NCBI GenBank assembly: GCA_963712065.1
Contig: CAVQGM010000002.1
Span: 1-64,000, forward strand
Reading direction: 5' to 3'
Length of the DNA: 64,000 nt
Origin: CAVQGM01 sp963712065
Lineage (GTDB): Bacteria > Actinomycetota > Acidimicrobiia > Acidimicrobiales > Acidimicrobilacustridaceae
The translations under genes and the position numbers were made by a program. Positions 44,956-53,332 of the stretch are shown one piece after another (position 1 is the stretch's first letter; each line of letters begins with the position of its first letter). The notes below the pieces were generated by a model, which had not been told where the DNA came from, did no database searches, and worked only from the letters and a program-made list of their open reading frames with translations.

Positions 44956-46287
44956 TCAACCAGGCTTGCCGTGGCAGTGCTTGGCCTTGCGGCCGCTGCC
45001 ACACAGACAAGGCTCGTTGCGCGGCACCGCGGCGATCAGGCCCATGACCTCGTCGGCGAAGCGACCGTCGCGCAGCAGGCCGGCCATCGTCGACATGAGG
45101 CCGTCGATGTGGGTGAAGAAGGCCAGGTAGCCGGCGCACAGGTAGTTGAGGCCGGGCTCACCGTCGGGGGTCGAGATGAAGCGGTTCTTGGGGCACTCGC
45201 CGTGGCAGGCGAAGCGCACGCTGCACTCGCGGCAGTAGGCGGGCAGGGTGTCGCGTTTGGCGTCGCCGAACTCGCGCTGCTGGGGCGACGCCAGCAACTC
45301 GACCATGTGCGTGTCCATGATGTTGCCGAGCAGGTGGGCGGGCTCGACGAAGTGATCGCACGAGTAGAGATCGCCGTTGTGCTCGAGCGCGACGGCGTCG
45401 CCGCAGGTCTCGCGGAAGATGCACACGGCGCCCGGCACGGCCAGCCACGACGCCAACGCCGAGTCGAAGGTCTGCACGAACACCGTGCCGACGTCGCGAG
45501 TGACCCATTCGTCGAACACCGCGGTGAGGAACTCGCCCCATGCCACGGGGTCGACCGATCGCTCGGTGACCGAGTCGCCCTCCTGGAACCCGGTGTCGTT
45601 GTCACGCTCGACGATCGGGATGAGCTGGATGAAGCGGGCCCCCAGCTCGTCGCGGAAGAACCGGTAGACCTCGAGCGGGTGGTGCTGGTTGGCGGCGTTG
45701 ACGGTGCAGAGCACGTTGAAGTCGACGTCGTGTGCCTTGAGCAGGTCGAGGCCCCGGATCACCTTGTCGAAGGTCGGCTGGCCGCGTTTGTCGACGCGGT
45801 AGGCGTCGTGCATCTGGCGTGGACCGTCGATGCTGATCCCGACCAGGAACTGGTGCTCCGACAGCAGCTCGCACCACTCGTCGGTGAGCAGGGTGCCGTT
45901 CGTCTGGATGGTGTGGGTGACCGTCTGCTCCGGTCGCCGGTAGCGCTCGACCAGCTCGAGGGAGCGACGGAAGAAGTCGACGCCCATCAGCGTGGGCTCG
46001 CCGCCCTGCCAGGCGATGGTGATCTCCGGCCCCGCCTGCGACTCGATCAGCTGGCGGATGTAGGCCTCGAGCAGGTCGTCGGCCATCCGGAAGCGATCAC
46101 CCGGGTAGAGCGCCTCCTTCGAGAGGAAGAAGCAGTACTCGCAGTCGAGGTTGCAGATCGGGCCGGTGGGCTTGGCCAGCACATGGAACGCCGGCGGAGC
46201 GGTGAGCGGACGATCGGGCATGGCGGGCCCGACCCGCCCGCGCGTGGTCGCCCCCTTCGTGGTGAGGGCGACCGGCGAGTCGGTCAT
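44956..46287 (-). CDS. Anaerobic-type sulfatase maturase (radical SAM/SPASM) with SEC-C tail
   Basis: 443 residues. Radical-SAM cluster motif CNLDCEYC (Cys45, 49, 52), glycine motif WQGGEPTLMG, SISIDGP-like GISIDGPRQMHDAYR, and a SPASM region with CGDAVALEHNGDLYSCDHFV and CRECSVRFACHGECPKNRF for two auxiliary clusters. It converts the sulfatase Cys to formylglycine. The last ~20 residues (NEPCLCGSGRKAKHCHG) are a SEC-C zinc motif, also seen on SecA. Logical partner of the Cys-type sulfatase at 16349-17881. Confidence 0.92.
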   Translation of the reverse strand: MTDSPVALTTKGATTRGRVGPAMPDRPLTAPPAFHVLAKPTGPICNLDCEYCFFLSKEALYPGDRFRMADDLLEAYIRQLIESQAGPEITIAWQGGEPTLMGVDFFRRSLELVERYRRPEQTVTHTIQTNGTLLTDEWCELLSEHQFLVGISIDGPRQMHDAYRVDKRGQPTFDKVIRGLDLLKAHDVDFNVLCTVNAANQHHPLEVYRFFRDELGARFIQLIPIVERDNDTGFQEGDSVTERSVDPVAWGEFLTAVFDEWVTRDVGTVFVQTFDSALASWLAVPGAVCIFRETCGDAVALEHNGDLYSCDHFVEPAHLLGNIMDTHMVELLASPQQREFGDAKRDTLPAYCRECSVRFACHGECPKNRFISTPDGEPGLNYLCAGYLAFFTHIDGLMSTMAGLLRDGRFADEVMGLIAAVPRNEPCLCGSGRKAKHCHGKPG

Positions 46288-46311
46288 GGCCCGATGCCCG
46301 GCCGACCCGGC

Positions 46312-46616
46312 TCAACCACCGAGGAGGCGCTGCTTCTCTTTGTCGAACTCGTCCTGGGTGAGCACACCCGAGTCGAGCAGCTCCTTGAGCTTCACCAGCT
46401 GATTCATGGTGTCGTCGGAGAGACCGCCGGCGGCGCGGTGGGGCCGGTGCGGCGGCCGGGGGCGGAGCCGGAGCGGCCTGCTGCGCCTCGAGCTCGTGCG
46501 ATGCGCTGCTCTTGTTCGGCGTCCTGGGCCTTGCCCTTGGCGCGCGCGTTGCCGGCGGCGTAGCCCGCTCCGGCAACCATGGCACCCCGCATCAGTGGAC
46601 GACGGCGACGTCGCAT
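46312..46616 (-). CDS. SHOCT-domain protein (two frameshifts)
   Basis: About 100 residues after repair. Basic start MRRRRRPLMRGAMVAGAGYA, a coiled AQDAEQEQRI stretch, an Ala/Pro linker (AAPAPPPAAAPAPP), and a C-terminal SHOCT motif QLVKLKELLDSGVLTQDEF. SHOCT is a short helical oligomerisation domain on many membrane or linker proteins. Two 1-nt breaks lie near 46505 and 46440; 305 nt is 3n+2, as expected for two insertions. Function unknown. Confidence 0.75.
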
Positions 46617-46664
46617 GGGGTTCTCCTTCTGACTGGTTGGGTTGGCGTGGCTGGTTGGGTGGGC

Positions 46665-47162
46665 TTACTCGTCGTCGGTGTCGGCGCCGATGGCGACCAG
46701 ATCGAGCGGGTGGACCCACATGTCGAGCACGGGCGTGCCCCCGGAGCTGACGATGGCGTCGCGCAGCGGGATGGCCCACAGGTGCTCGATGAGGGCGATG
46801 GCGGCGCTGGTGCCGGGCTCGATCTCGTCGAGCACCTCGACCAGCTCCATGTTGTCGATGATGTGGCCGTCGGCCGCCGCCTCGGCACCCAGCTCGGCGC
46901 CCAGCTCGGCGCCGTCGACGCCCCCGGCCCCGAGCCCGATGAGCGCACCGACGGTGGCGCCGAGCTCGGTCATCTCGGCCGCGGACAGCTCGCTGATCTG
47001 CACCGTGGTGACGGTGCCGTCGTCGGCCTTGTCGACCACCATGGCGTCGAGCAGGCGCACGAGGCCTGCGTCGGAGAGCCGGGCGAGCTCGCCTGCGATC
47101 TCTCCCGTGAAATTGGGCTGGTCGAAACCGACCACCATCAGCTGAACCGGTCCTAGCTCCAC
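46665..47162 (-). CDS. DUF6325 family protein
   Basis: 165 residues from GTG 47162 (VELGPVQLMVVGFDQPNF). A glycine/alanine-rich centre (ALIGLGAGGVDGAELGAE) is followed by the family's hallmark IALIEHLWAIPLRDAIVSSGG. Members often lie with SHOCT proteins and are thought to be stress-related; no activity is known. GGAGG is placed before the GTG. It is read in the same direction as the SHOCT gene 48 nt downstream. Confidence 0.85.
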   Translation of the reverse strand: MELGPVQLMVVGFDQPNFTGEIAGELARLSDAGLVRLLDAMVVDKADDGTVTTVQISELSAAEMTELGATVGALIGLGAGGVDGAELGAELGAEAAADGHIIDNMELVEVLDEIEPGTSAAIALIEHLWAIPLRDAIVSSGGTPVLDMWVHPLDLVAIGADTDDE

Positions 47163-47212
47163 TGTTCCTCCATCGGTTTCGAGATCGTCACCGTATCGCG
47201 ACGACCGTCGGG

Positions 47213-47668
47213 TCAGATCTGCAGCTCGTAGCCACCGCAGTTGTCGCGGACCCAGGTCTGCACCTCGGTGGCCGCCTCGGTGAACTCGGCCTCCGCGGCC
47301 GGCGGAAACGTGGCGTCGGGATCGTCCGACTGGACGAGCGAGGTGCTCAGCGTGGCGAGCGTCTGCACCGATGGCAGGATGTCGTCGGGTGCAGTGGCGG
47401 CCAGCGAGGTCACCGCCTGCGAGAACGCCGCAGCATCGGCCGAACCAGAGATGGCCAGGCCCTCGCTCAGGCGCTGCTGGTCGACGTTGATCACTTCCTG
47501 GCACCACTCGGCCGCCTCGCCGGTGGCCGACATCTCGGCAGGCACCGTCTCGTCGGACCCACCGACCTCGTTGCTGTCGTCGTCGTCGCTGCACGCACCG
47601 AGGCCGAGCGCGGCCACCACGAGCGCGAGACCGACGAGTGCGGCCCGCCCCTTCGCCAGGTTGGTCAT
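47213..47668 (-). CDS. Putative lipoprotein
   Basis: 151 residues. Signal peptide with lipobox LGLGAC at about residues 21-26, followed by an acidic linker (SDDDDSNEVGGSDE) and a helical domain with two cysteines (EWCQEV, RDNCGGYEL), probably a disulfide. Attached to the outer face of the membrane. Family not recognised. Lies between gadB and the DUF6325 gene. Confidence 0.82.
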   Translation of the reverse strand: MTNLAKGRAALVGLALVVAALGLGACSDDDDSNEVGGSDETVPAEMSATGEAAEWCQEVINVDQQRLSEGLAISGSADAAAFSQAVTSLAATAPDDILPSVQTLATLSTSLVQSDDPDATFPPAAEAEFTEAATEVQTWVRDNCGGYELQI

Positions 47669-47707
47669 CGACTGGTCCTCTCTCTTCGTGCTGGCGATCG
47701 GTTGCGA

Positions 47708-49087
47708 TCAGCAGCGCTTGCGCTGGACATCGTGGGTCTTCTCTTCGGCGGGTGTCGCCGGCATGCCCCGGCCCGCCAGGTAGGTGCACGCCTCTCTGAT
47801 GTGCACCATGAGAATGTCGATCTTGTCACGGCTCATGTCGTTGCGGACGACGACGCGCAGCACGGTGACGTGCTCTGCATCAGGGGGAAGTGTGTACGCC
47901 GGCACGATCCATCCGTGCTGACGGAGCCGGTCGGAGAGGTGGTACTCGTCGAAGTCGGTGTTGTCCTTCAACCGGAACGTCACGACGGGCTCGGCCAGGC
48001 CTGGGTTGAGGATCTCGAACAGGCCGGTCTGGTCGAGTTGCTCGTTGAGGTAGGTGGCGTTGCTCAGCATGTTGCCGACGATGGCCGCGTAGCCGGCTCG
48101 CCCGAGGCGCACGAACTGGTAGTACTGCGCCTGGATCATGGCGCTGCCCCGCGAGAAGTTGAACGTGAAGGTCGGTTGGGCACCGCCGAGGTAGTTGACG
48201 TCGAAGATGAGGTCGTCGGGCAGCGAGGCACGGTCGCGGAAGACGAGCCAGCCCACACCGGGGTAGACCAGGCCGTACTTGTGGCCTGACGCGTTGATCG
48301 ACTTCACCTGCTCCAGCCGGAAGTCCCATCGTTCGTCGGGCCGGCTGAACGGGGCGATGAATCCTCCGCTGGCCCCATCGACGTGCAGCGGGATGTCCCA
48401 GCCCTTCTCGGCCTTCACCTTCACGAGCAGGTCGTTGATCTCCTCGATCGGGTCGTTCTCACCGATGAACGTGGTGCCGAGCACCGCACCCACCGCGATG
48501 GTGTTCTCGTCGATGCGTTCGGCGATGTCGTCGGGGTGCAGCACGTAGTGATCGGGGCGCATGGGGATCTTGCGCATCTCGACGTCGAAGTAACGCGCGA
48601 ACTTGTCCCACACGATGTGGGTCTCCGCGCCGAAGACCACGTTGGGGTTGTCGGTGGGCAGGCCGGCCTCTCGACGACGGTTGCGCCAGCTGAACTTGTG
48701 GGCGAGCAGGCCGAGCATGATCGCCTCGGACGAACCGATCGTCGCCACACCCACCGCGCCGTGGTGGTCGGGCGCATGCCACAGGTCGGCCAGCATGCGC
48801 ACGCAGATCTCCTCGAGCCGCTCGGCCAAGGGGTACTCATCGTGGTCGATGTGGTTGGTGCTGATCGCCTCGTGGATGAGCAGTTCGGCCTCGGGCTCCA
48901 TCCAGGTGGTGACGAACGAGGCCAGGTTCATCGACTGCTGGCCGTCGACCTTGAGGCCGAGATGGATCAGCTCGTACGCGTCTCGGGCGGGCATGCCAGC
49001 GTCGGGGAACTCGAAACGGGGCAGGCCTCTCGCGAAGAACCGAGTGGCGGGAAGATCATCGGGCTGGTCATCTCGGGCATCGCTCAT
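47708..49087 (-). CDS. gadB: Glutamate decarboxylase
   Basis: 459 residues, full length for the family. PLP lysine Lys270 in SINASGHKYGLVYPGVGW; substrate and cofactor motifs FVTTWMEPEAE, GVATIGSSEAIMLG and VDGASGGFIAPF. It converts glutamate to GABA and consumes a proton. The C-terminal tail EEKTHDVQRKRC resembles the pH-switching tail of GadB-type enzymes. No GadC antiporter is in the window; the MFS gene upstream is of the drug-efflux type. SD AGGAG before the ATG. Confidence 0.94.
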   Translation of the reverse strand: MSDARDDQPDDLPATRFFARGLPRFEFPDAGMPARDAYELIHLGLKVDGQQSMNLASFVTTWMEPEAELLIHEAISTNHIDHDEYPLAERLEEICVRMLADLWHAPDHHGAVGVATIGSSEAIMLGLLAHKFSWRNRRREAGLPTDNPNVVFGAETHIVWDKFARYFDVEMRKIPMRPDHYVLHPDDIAERIDENTIAVGAVLGTTFIGENDPIEEINDLLVKVKAEKGWDIPLHVDGASGGFIAPFSRPDERWDFRLEQVKSINASGHKYGLVYPGVGWLVFRDRASLPDDLIFDVNYLGGAQPTFTFNFSRGSAMIQAQYYQFVRLGRAGYAAIVGNMLSNATYLNEQLDQTGLFEILNPGLAEPVVTFRLKDNTDFDEYHLSDRLRQHGWIVPAYTLPPDAEHVTVLRVVVRNDMSRDKIDILMVHIREACTYLAGRGMPATPAEEKTHDVQRKRC

Positions 49088-49133
49088 GCGTCGCTCCTGT
49101 AAGGGGATGTGCGGCGGTCTACGAGGCGACGCC

Positions 49134-50782
49134 TCAGACCGAACCTACGGCGCCGGTGGGGTTGGGGTCATCGTCCAGATCGGGTGAGCGGGCCTCGCCG
49201 CCGGACCCATCGGTGGCATCCTCACGCTGGTAGGCGTCGAGCAGAGCCAACTCGCCGTCCTTCTTCGGGAAGAGGAAGAAGACGAGGGCGGCACCGCCGA
49301 CGATGGCGACGATGCCGGCCACGTAGGCCCAGTCCTGACCGTCGACGAACGACTGCTTGGCGGCCTCGATGATCTGGTCGGAGTACTGCGGGTACTGCTC
49401 GGCGGTGTTGGCCGCGCTGGCGAACGACTTCTGCAGCTCGCTCTCGACGCTCTGGCTCACCTGGTCGGCGTTGGGCGACGCCGCGATCAGCGAGGCGAAG
49501 GCGGCGGCGTAGCCGGCGGTGAGCAGGGCCCCGAGGATCGACTGCATGATGGCCCCACCCAGGTCGCGCTGGAGATCGGCGGTGCCCGACGCCATCCCGG
49601 CGCGGCGGACCGGCACCGAGCCGGTGAGCGAGTGCGAGGCGGGTGTGCCGGCGAAGCCGACGCCGATGCCGACGAACGCGTAGCCCAGCCCGACCTGCCA
49701 GTACGCGCTGCCCTCGTCCCACAGCGTGAGCATGGCGACGAAGCCGAGCAGGCAGAACACGTAGCCGATGAGCAGGGTGAAGCGCGAGCCGCGTGCTTCC
49801 ACCAGCTTGGCGGAGCGCGGGGCCACGATCACCATGCAGACCACTGCGGGAAGGATGGCCAGCCCGGCGTCGAGCGTGGAGTAGTCGAGCACGTTCTGCA
49901 GGAACTGCTGGCCGACGAACATGGCCGCCATCAGCGAGCCGAACACGATGATGCCGGCGCAGGCGGCCACCCAGAAGATGCGCCGACCGGCGACCTTCAG
50001 GTCGTAGAGCGGGACCTGCGGCCCGGCGCTGACGGATCACGAACGCCGCCAGCGCCGCCACCGCCACCACAGCCAGGCCGACCGCCAGCGAGCCCTTGTC
50101 GGGCACCGCGGCGAAGTTGATGGCGAGGATGAACGCGGCCACGAGCAGCGCGGAGAGCACCCCGCCGAGGTTGTCGACCGGGTCGGACGACTCGTTCACG
50201 TGGCTGGGCACGAGCGTGAACGCCAGGATGAACGCCAGCACGGCGAGCGGCAGCGTGACGAGGAAGACCGAGCCCCACCAGTAGCTCTCGAGCAGGAGGC
50301 CGGCGACGAGCGGGACCGAGCGCCGAGATCGCGCCGCCGAGGGCCGACCAGAGGGCGATCGACCGGGTGCGCCCCGGGCCGGACCACAACGCGGTGATGA
50401 GCGCGAGCGTGGTCGGATAGGCCATGCCGGCGGCCACGCCACCGACCAAACGGGCGCCGATGAGCACCTCGATGGAGGGAGCCCACGCGGCGACGATGCA
50501 GGCCGGCACCGACAGAGCCACGCCGAGCAGCAGCATCATCTTGCGCCCGTGGTGATCGCCCAGCGCACCGAGCCACAGCACCGAGGCGGCGAGACCCAAC
50601 GAGTAGGCCACCGCCACCAGGTTGAGCTGGGTCTGCGACGCGTCGAACGCCCGCCCGATGTCGGGCAGGGCGACGTTGGCGACGGCCAGGTTGAGGTTGG
50701 CCACTGCGGCGACGAGGATCAGCGCGAGCAGGACGAGGCCGGCCCGGGCGGGCGCGGCGGCAGATCGGGTAGTGGTTGCCAT
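49134..50782 (-). CDS. DHA2-type MFS drug exporter (two frameshifts)
   Basis: About 548 residues, 14 membrane spans. TM1 VANLNLAVANVALPDIG, motif A WLGALGDHHGRKMMLL, motif C-like region GVGFAGTPASHSLTG, and a long periplasmic-type loop between the last spans. Breaks near 50320 and 50035 separate three open segments that join into one normal EmrB/QacA-like protein; 1649 nt is 3n+2. Its ATG shares one base with the stop of the ABM gene. Confidence 0.88.
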
Positions 50783-51073
50783 CAGCCTTCCTCGACCTCG
50801 TAGATGTGCAGTTCGGGTGGCTCGACGGCCAGCGCGGTCACCGCTTCCACGAAGGCAACCGACTCGGGCACGCGGAAGTGGGTCGCCGAGCGCGTCACGA
50901 TCGGCCCAACGTTCGAAGAAGACAAGCGTCGACGGCTCGTCGACCTCGCAAAGCACGCGGTGCTCGAGACAGCCCGGTTCGACGCGTGATCGCTCGACGT
51001 GCTCACGCGCCAGAGCGAGCGCCTCGTCGAGTGTGTCGGGCGTGGCTCTCACCCGTCCGGTGACGATCACCAT
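50782..51073 (-). CDS. Antibiotic-biosynthesis-monooxygenase (ABM) domain protein (frameshifted)
   Basis: About 96 residues, MVIVTGRVRATPDTLDEALA, with EPGCLEHRVLCEVDEPSTLVFFERW, the ferredoxin-like ABM core (quoted in part). One surplus G near 50905 breaks the frame; repaired, it continues DALATHFRVPESVAFVEAV. 292 nt is 3n+1. Such proteins are small monooxygenases or heme-degrading enzymes. Translated just before the MFS exporter, so a detoxification pair is plausible. Confidence 0.82.
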
Positions 51074-51160
51074 CACGAACCCTCTCTCTCCTCGCACGCG
51101 ACCCGGCGAGACTAGGTCGCGAGCGCAGGCGATGCCGTGCTGTCGACTTCCTGTCGCCGG

Positions 51161-51916
51161 TCAGGCGAAGGTGCGCACCAGTTCGAGCACCGCGTCGGCG
51201 TCGGACCCGGTGGCGGTGAGCGAGGTGGCGCTCGCTTCGGCCCGCTGACCGGCGACCAGGCAGAGGTCGAGCGCGGTGCCGTGCACGATGGTGTGCGCCG
51301 GTTCGTCGCCGGCGAACTCCCACCGCTCCCCCGCCGGTCCGACCAGCTCGAAGTCGACCGGCCCGTCGAGGGTGCGACCTGCCCGCTCGAAGGCGTAGGG
51401 AACCGTGCGCCAGGCGAGCCGGGCGATGTGCCAGAGCCGATCGGTGGGCGACGGGGTGATGCCGAAGGCAAACGCCACGTCGCCCGTGTGGATCCACGCC
51501 TCGGACAGGCGCGTGGTGGCGAGCGTGCGCGCCGAGAGCTCACCCGCTACCCACACGAGTCGTGCGTGCGGATCGGTCGTCGACAGCGCGGCGACCAGGT
51601 CGTCGGTGCCGCTCCGCCAGCGCTCGTAGACCTCCTGTGGGGGCGCCCCCCGTTGGCGGTCGACCATGAGCCCGGCGCCGTCGTCGACCGACTCGGCCCA
51701 GTCGATGCCGGCGACCAGCTCGTCGAGGGCCTCGGCGAAGCGGCCGCGCGCGCTGCCAGCTGCCATCTCGTCGGTCTGGGCGAGATGGAGCACGACGTCG
51801 CTCACATCCCAACCGTCGCAACGCGACGGGCGATGCCAGTCGGCGTCGTCGAGCCCGTCGAGGTAGCCGGCCAGCTCGGCGTGCTGTGCGGTCAGCGCAG
51901 CGAGGACTGCGTCCAA
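51161..51916 (-). CDS. Mycothiol-dependent maleylpyruvate-isomerase-like protein (DinB fold)
   Basis: 251 residues of the TIGR03083 type. SRCDGWDVSDVVLHLAQTDEM carries the first His, and further metal ligands lie around EAWIHTGDVAFAFG; a C-terminal beta domain ends in VLELVRTFA. Relatives use mycothiol as cofactor for isomerisation or conjugation, which fits the presence of mshA. Substrate unknown. Single gene, between the ABM gene and the second DUF222/HNH copy. Confidence 0.88.
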   Translation of the reverse strand: MDAVLAALTAQHAELAGYLDGLDDADWHRPSRCDGWDVSDVVLHLAQTDEMAAGSARGRFAEALDELVAGIDWAESVDDGAGLMVDRQRGAPPQEVYERWRSGTDDLVAALSTTDPHARLVWVAGELSARTLATTRLSEAWIHTGDVAFAFGITPSPTDRLWHIARLAWRTVPYAFERAGRTLDGPVDFELVGPAGERWEFAGDEPAHTIVHGTALDLCLVAGQRAEASATSLTATGSDADAVLELVRTFA

Positions 51917-51988
51917 TGCGTGCCTCTGATAGGTCGGAACGAGAACGGTGCCTGTTGCAGGTGCAGACGGTAGACGCGACCGCTTGCT

Positions 51989-53312
51989 GGGGCGCTGAAC
52001 CTTAATTACTCTGCCCAGGTTTCCTCGTGACTTCTCGGTCTGTTTCGTCTACACTCGAACACATGTTCGATGGCGTCGCACTCGTGGAGCAGGGCCGTAA
52101 GGCGGCCGGTGCGGACGTGTCGTTGTTGTCGGACTCCGAGGTGTTGGACGGGATGCTCGCACTCGAGGAGGCCCGCCGGCTGGTCGACGCGGCCGAGGGG
52201 CACCTGGCGGCCGAGGCCGAGAAGCGGTCGGTGTGCGAGCGTGATCACGGGTCTGTCGACCGGTGGGTGGTTGGCACGTGAGGCGATGCTGCCGCCGACG
52301 GTGGCCCGTTGTCGGGTGAAGGTGGGCGTCGAGCTGTCGGGCCGGTTCTCGTCGGTCGACGAGGCGCTGGTCGACGGGCGGATCAGTTGGGAGCACGCTC
52401 GGGTGATCGTGGCCGCCGCGAACCCGCGGATCGTGAAGAAGATGGCCGACATCCAGGACCACCTGGTCGCTGCCGCTCAGGGCACGCTGTTCGAGCGGTG
52501 GCGCCGCGAGGTGACGGGCATCGCCGATCTGTTGGACGAGGACGGCGGCCACGACCCCGACGACGGCCTGTCAGCAGGAACCGCTTGTTGTTGTCGGGCA
52601 CGTTCGGCGGCTCGACCGAGGTGTCGGGCCGGTTGGTGGGTGAGTGGGGCCTGGTGGCCCGCCAGGCCATCGACGACATGGCCGCCGAGCTGCGCCGTGC
52701 CTTCAAGGCCGACCGTGAGGTGTGCCCCGAGTTGGTGATGCCCGACCAGTCCACCCTGCGGGCGTTGGCGTTCGTCGAGCTGTGCCGACGAGGGCTGGGT
52801 GTCGACCTCGACACCACCAAAGCACCCCGGCCGGATGTGACCCTGGCCGTCAACGCCATGACCCCACAGTCGGGGGCGGTCACGCCCGACGGCACCGTCG
52901 TGCCCGACGACGTGGCACGCGTGTTGCTGTGCGACCCCGATCTGCACCCCATCGTCTTGGACAGCCTCGGCATACCCGTCGACATGGGCCACACCGTCAG
53001 ATACGCCACCGCCCGGCAACGACGAGCCATCGCCCTGCGCGACGGCGGCTGCGTCTTTCCCGGGCTGCGGATGTCCGGCGGCGTGGACCGACGCCCATCA
53101 CGTCGAGCACTACACCCCCACCGAAGGCCCGACCGACATCGACAACCTCGCCGGACTCTGCCGCCACCACCACCGGGTCACCCACCGCAACGGCTGGACC
53201 ATGACCGCCACCACCGACGGCTGGTTCTCATGGCGAACGCCCACCGGCGATCAGATCTGGAGCCAACGCCACGGCACCCAACGCAACCCAACGATGCGAG
53301 CCGGCCCCGCCC
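51989..53312 (+). repeat. Long direct repeat, copy 2
   Basis: Partner of 22861-24181, 29 kb apart and in the same orientation. Homology begins at GGGGCGC upstream of the promoter and ends a few codons before the stop. Differences are mostly single substitutions plus the indels that break the frames. Confidence 0.85.
52027..52055 (+). promoter_or_regulatory. Promoter of DUF222/HNH copy 2
   Basis: GTGACT-N17-TACACT, 7 nt before the ATG, identical in layout to copy 1. Preservation of the promoter in both copies argues that both are expressed. Confidence 0.55.
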
Positions 53313-53332
53313 CACCATCGTCGGAGGACTGA
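52063..53332 (+). CDS. DUF222 / 13E12-repeat HNH endonuclease, copy 2 (frameshifted)
   Basis: About 420 residues when repaired, nearly the same protein as copy 1, ending PAPPSSED instead of PAPRE. Frame breaks lie near 52248 (an extra G), 52577 (two extra A) and 53071 (an extra G) and differ in place from those in copy 1, so together the two copies define an intact sequence. HNH residues are all kept (DAHHVEHY, LCRHHHRVTHRNGW). Convergent with the BTAD regulator, stop codons adjacent. Confidence 0.8.
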
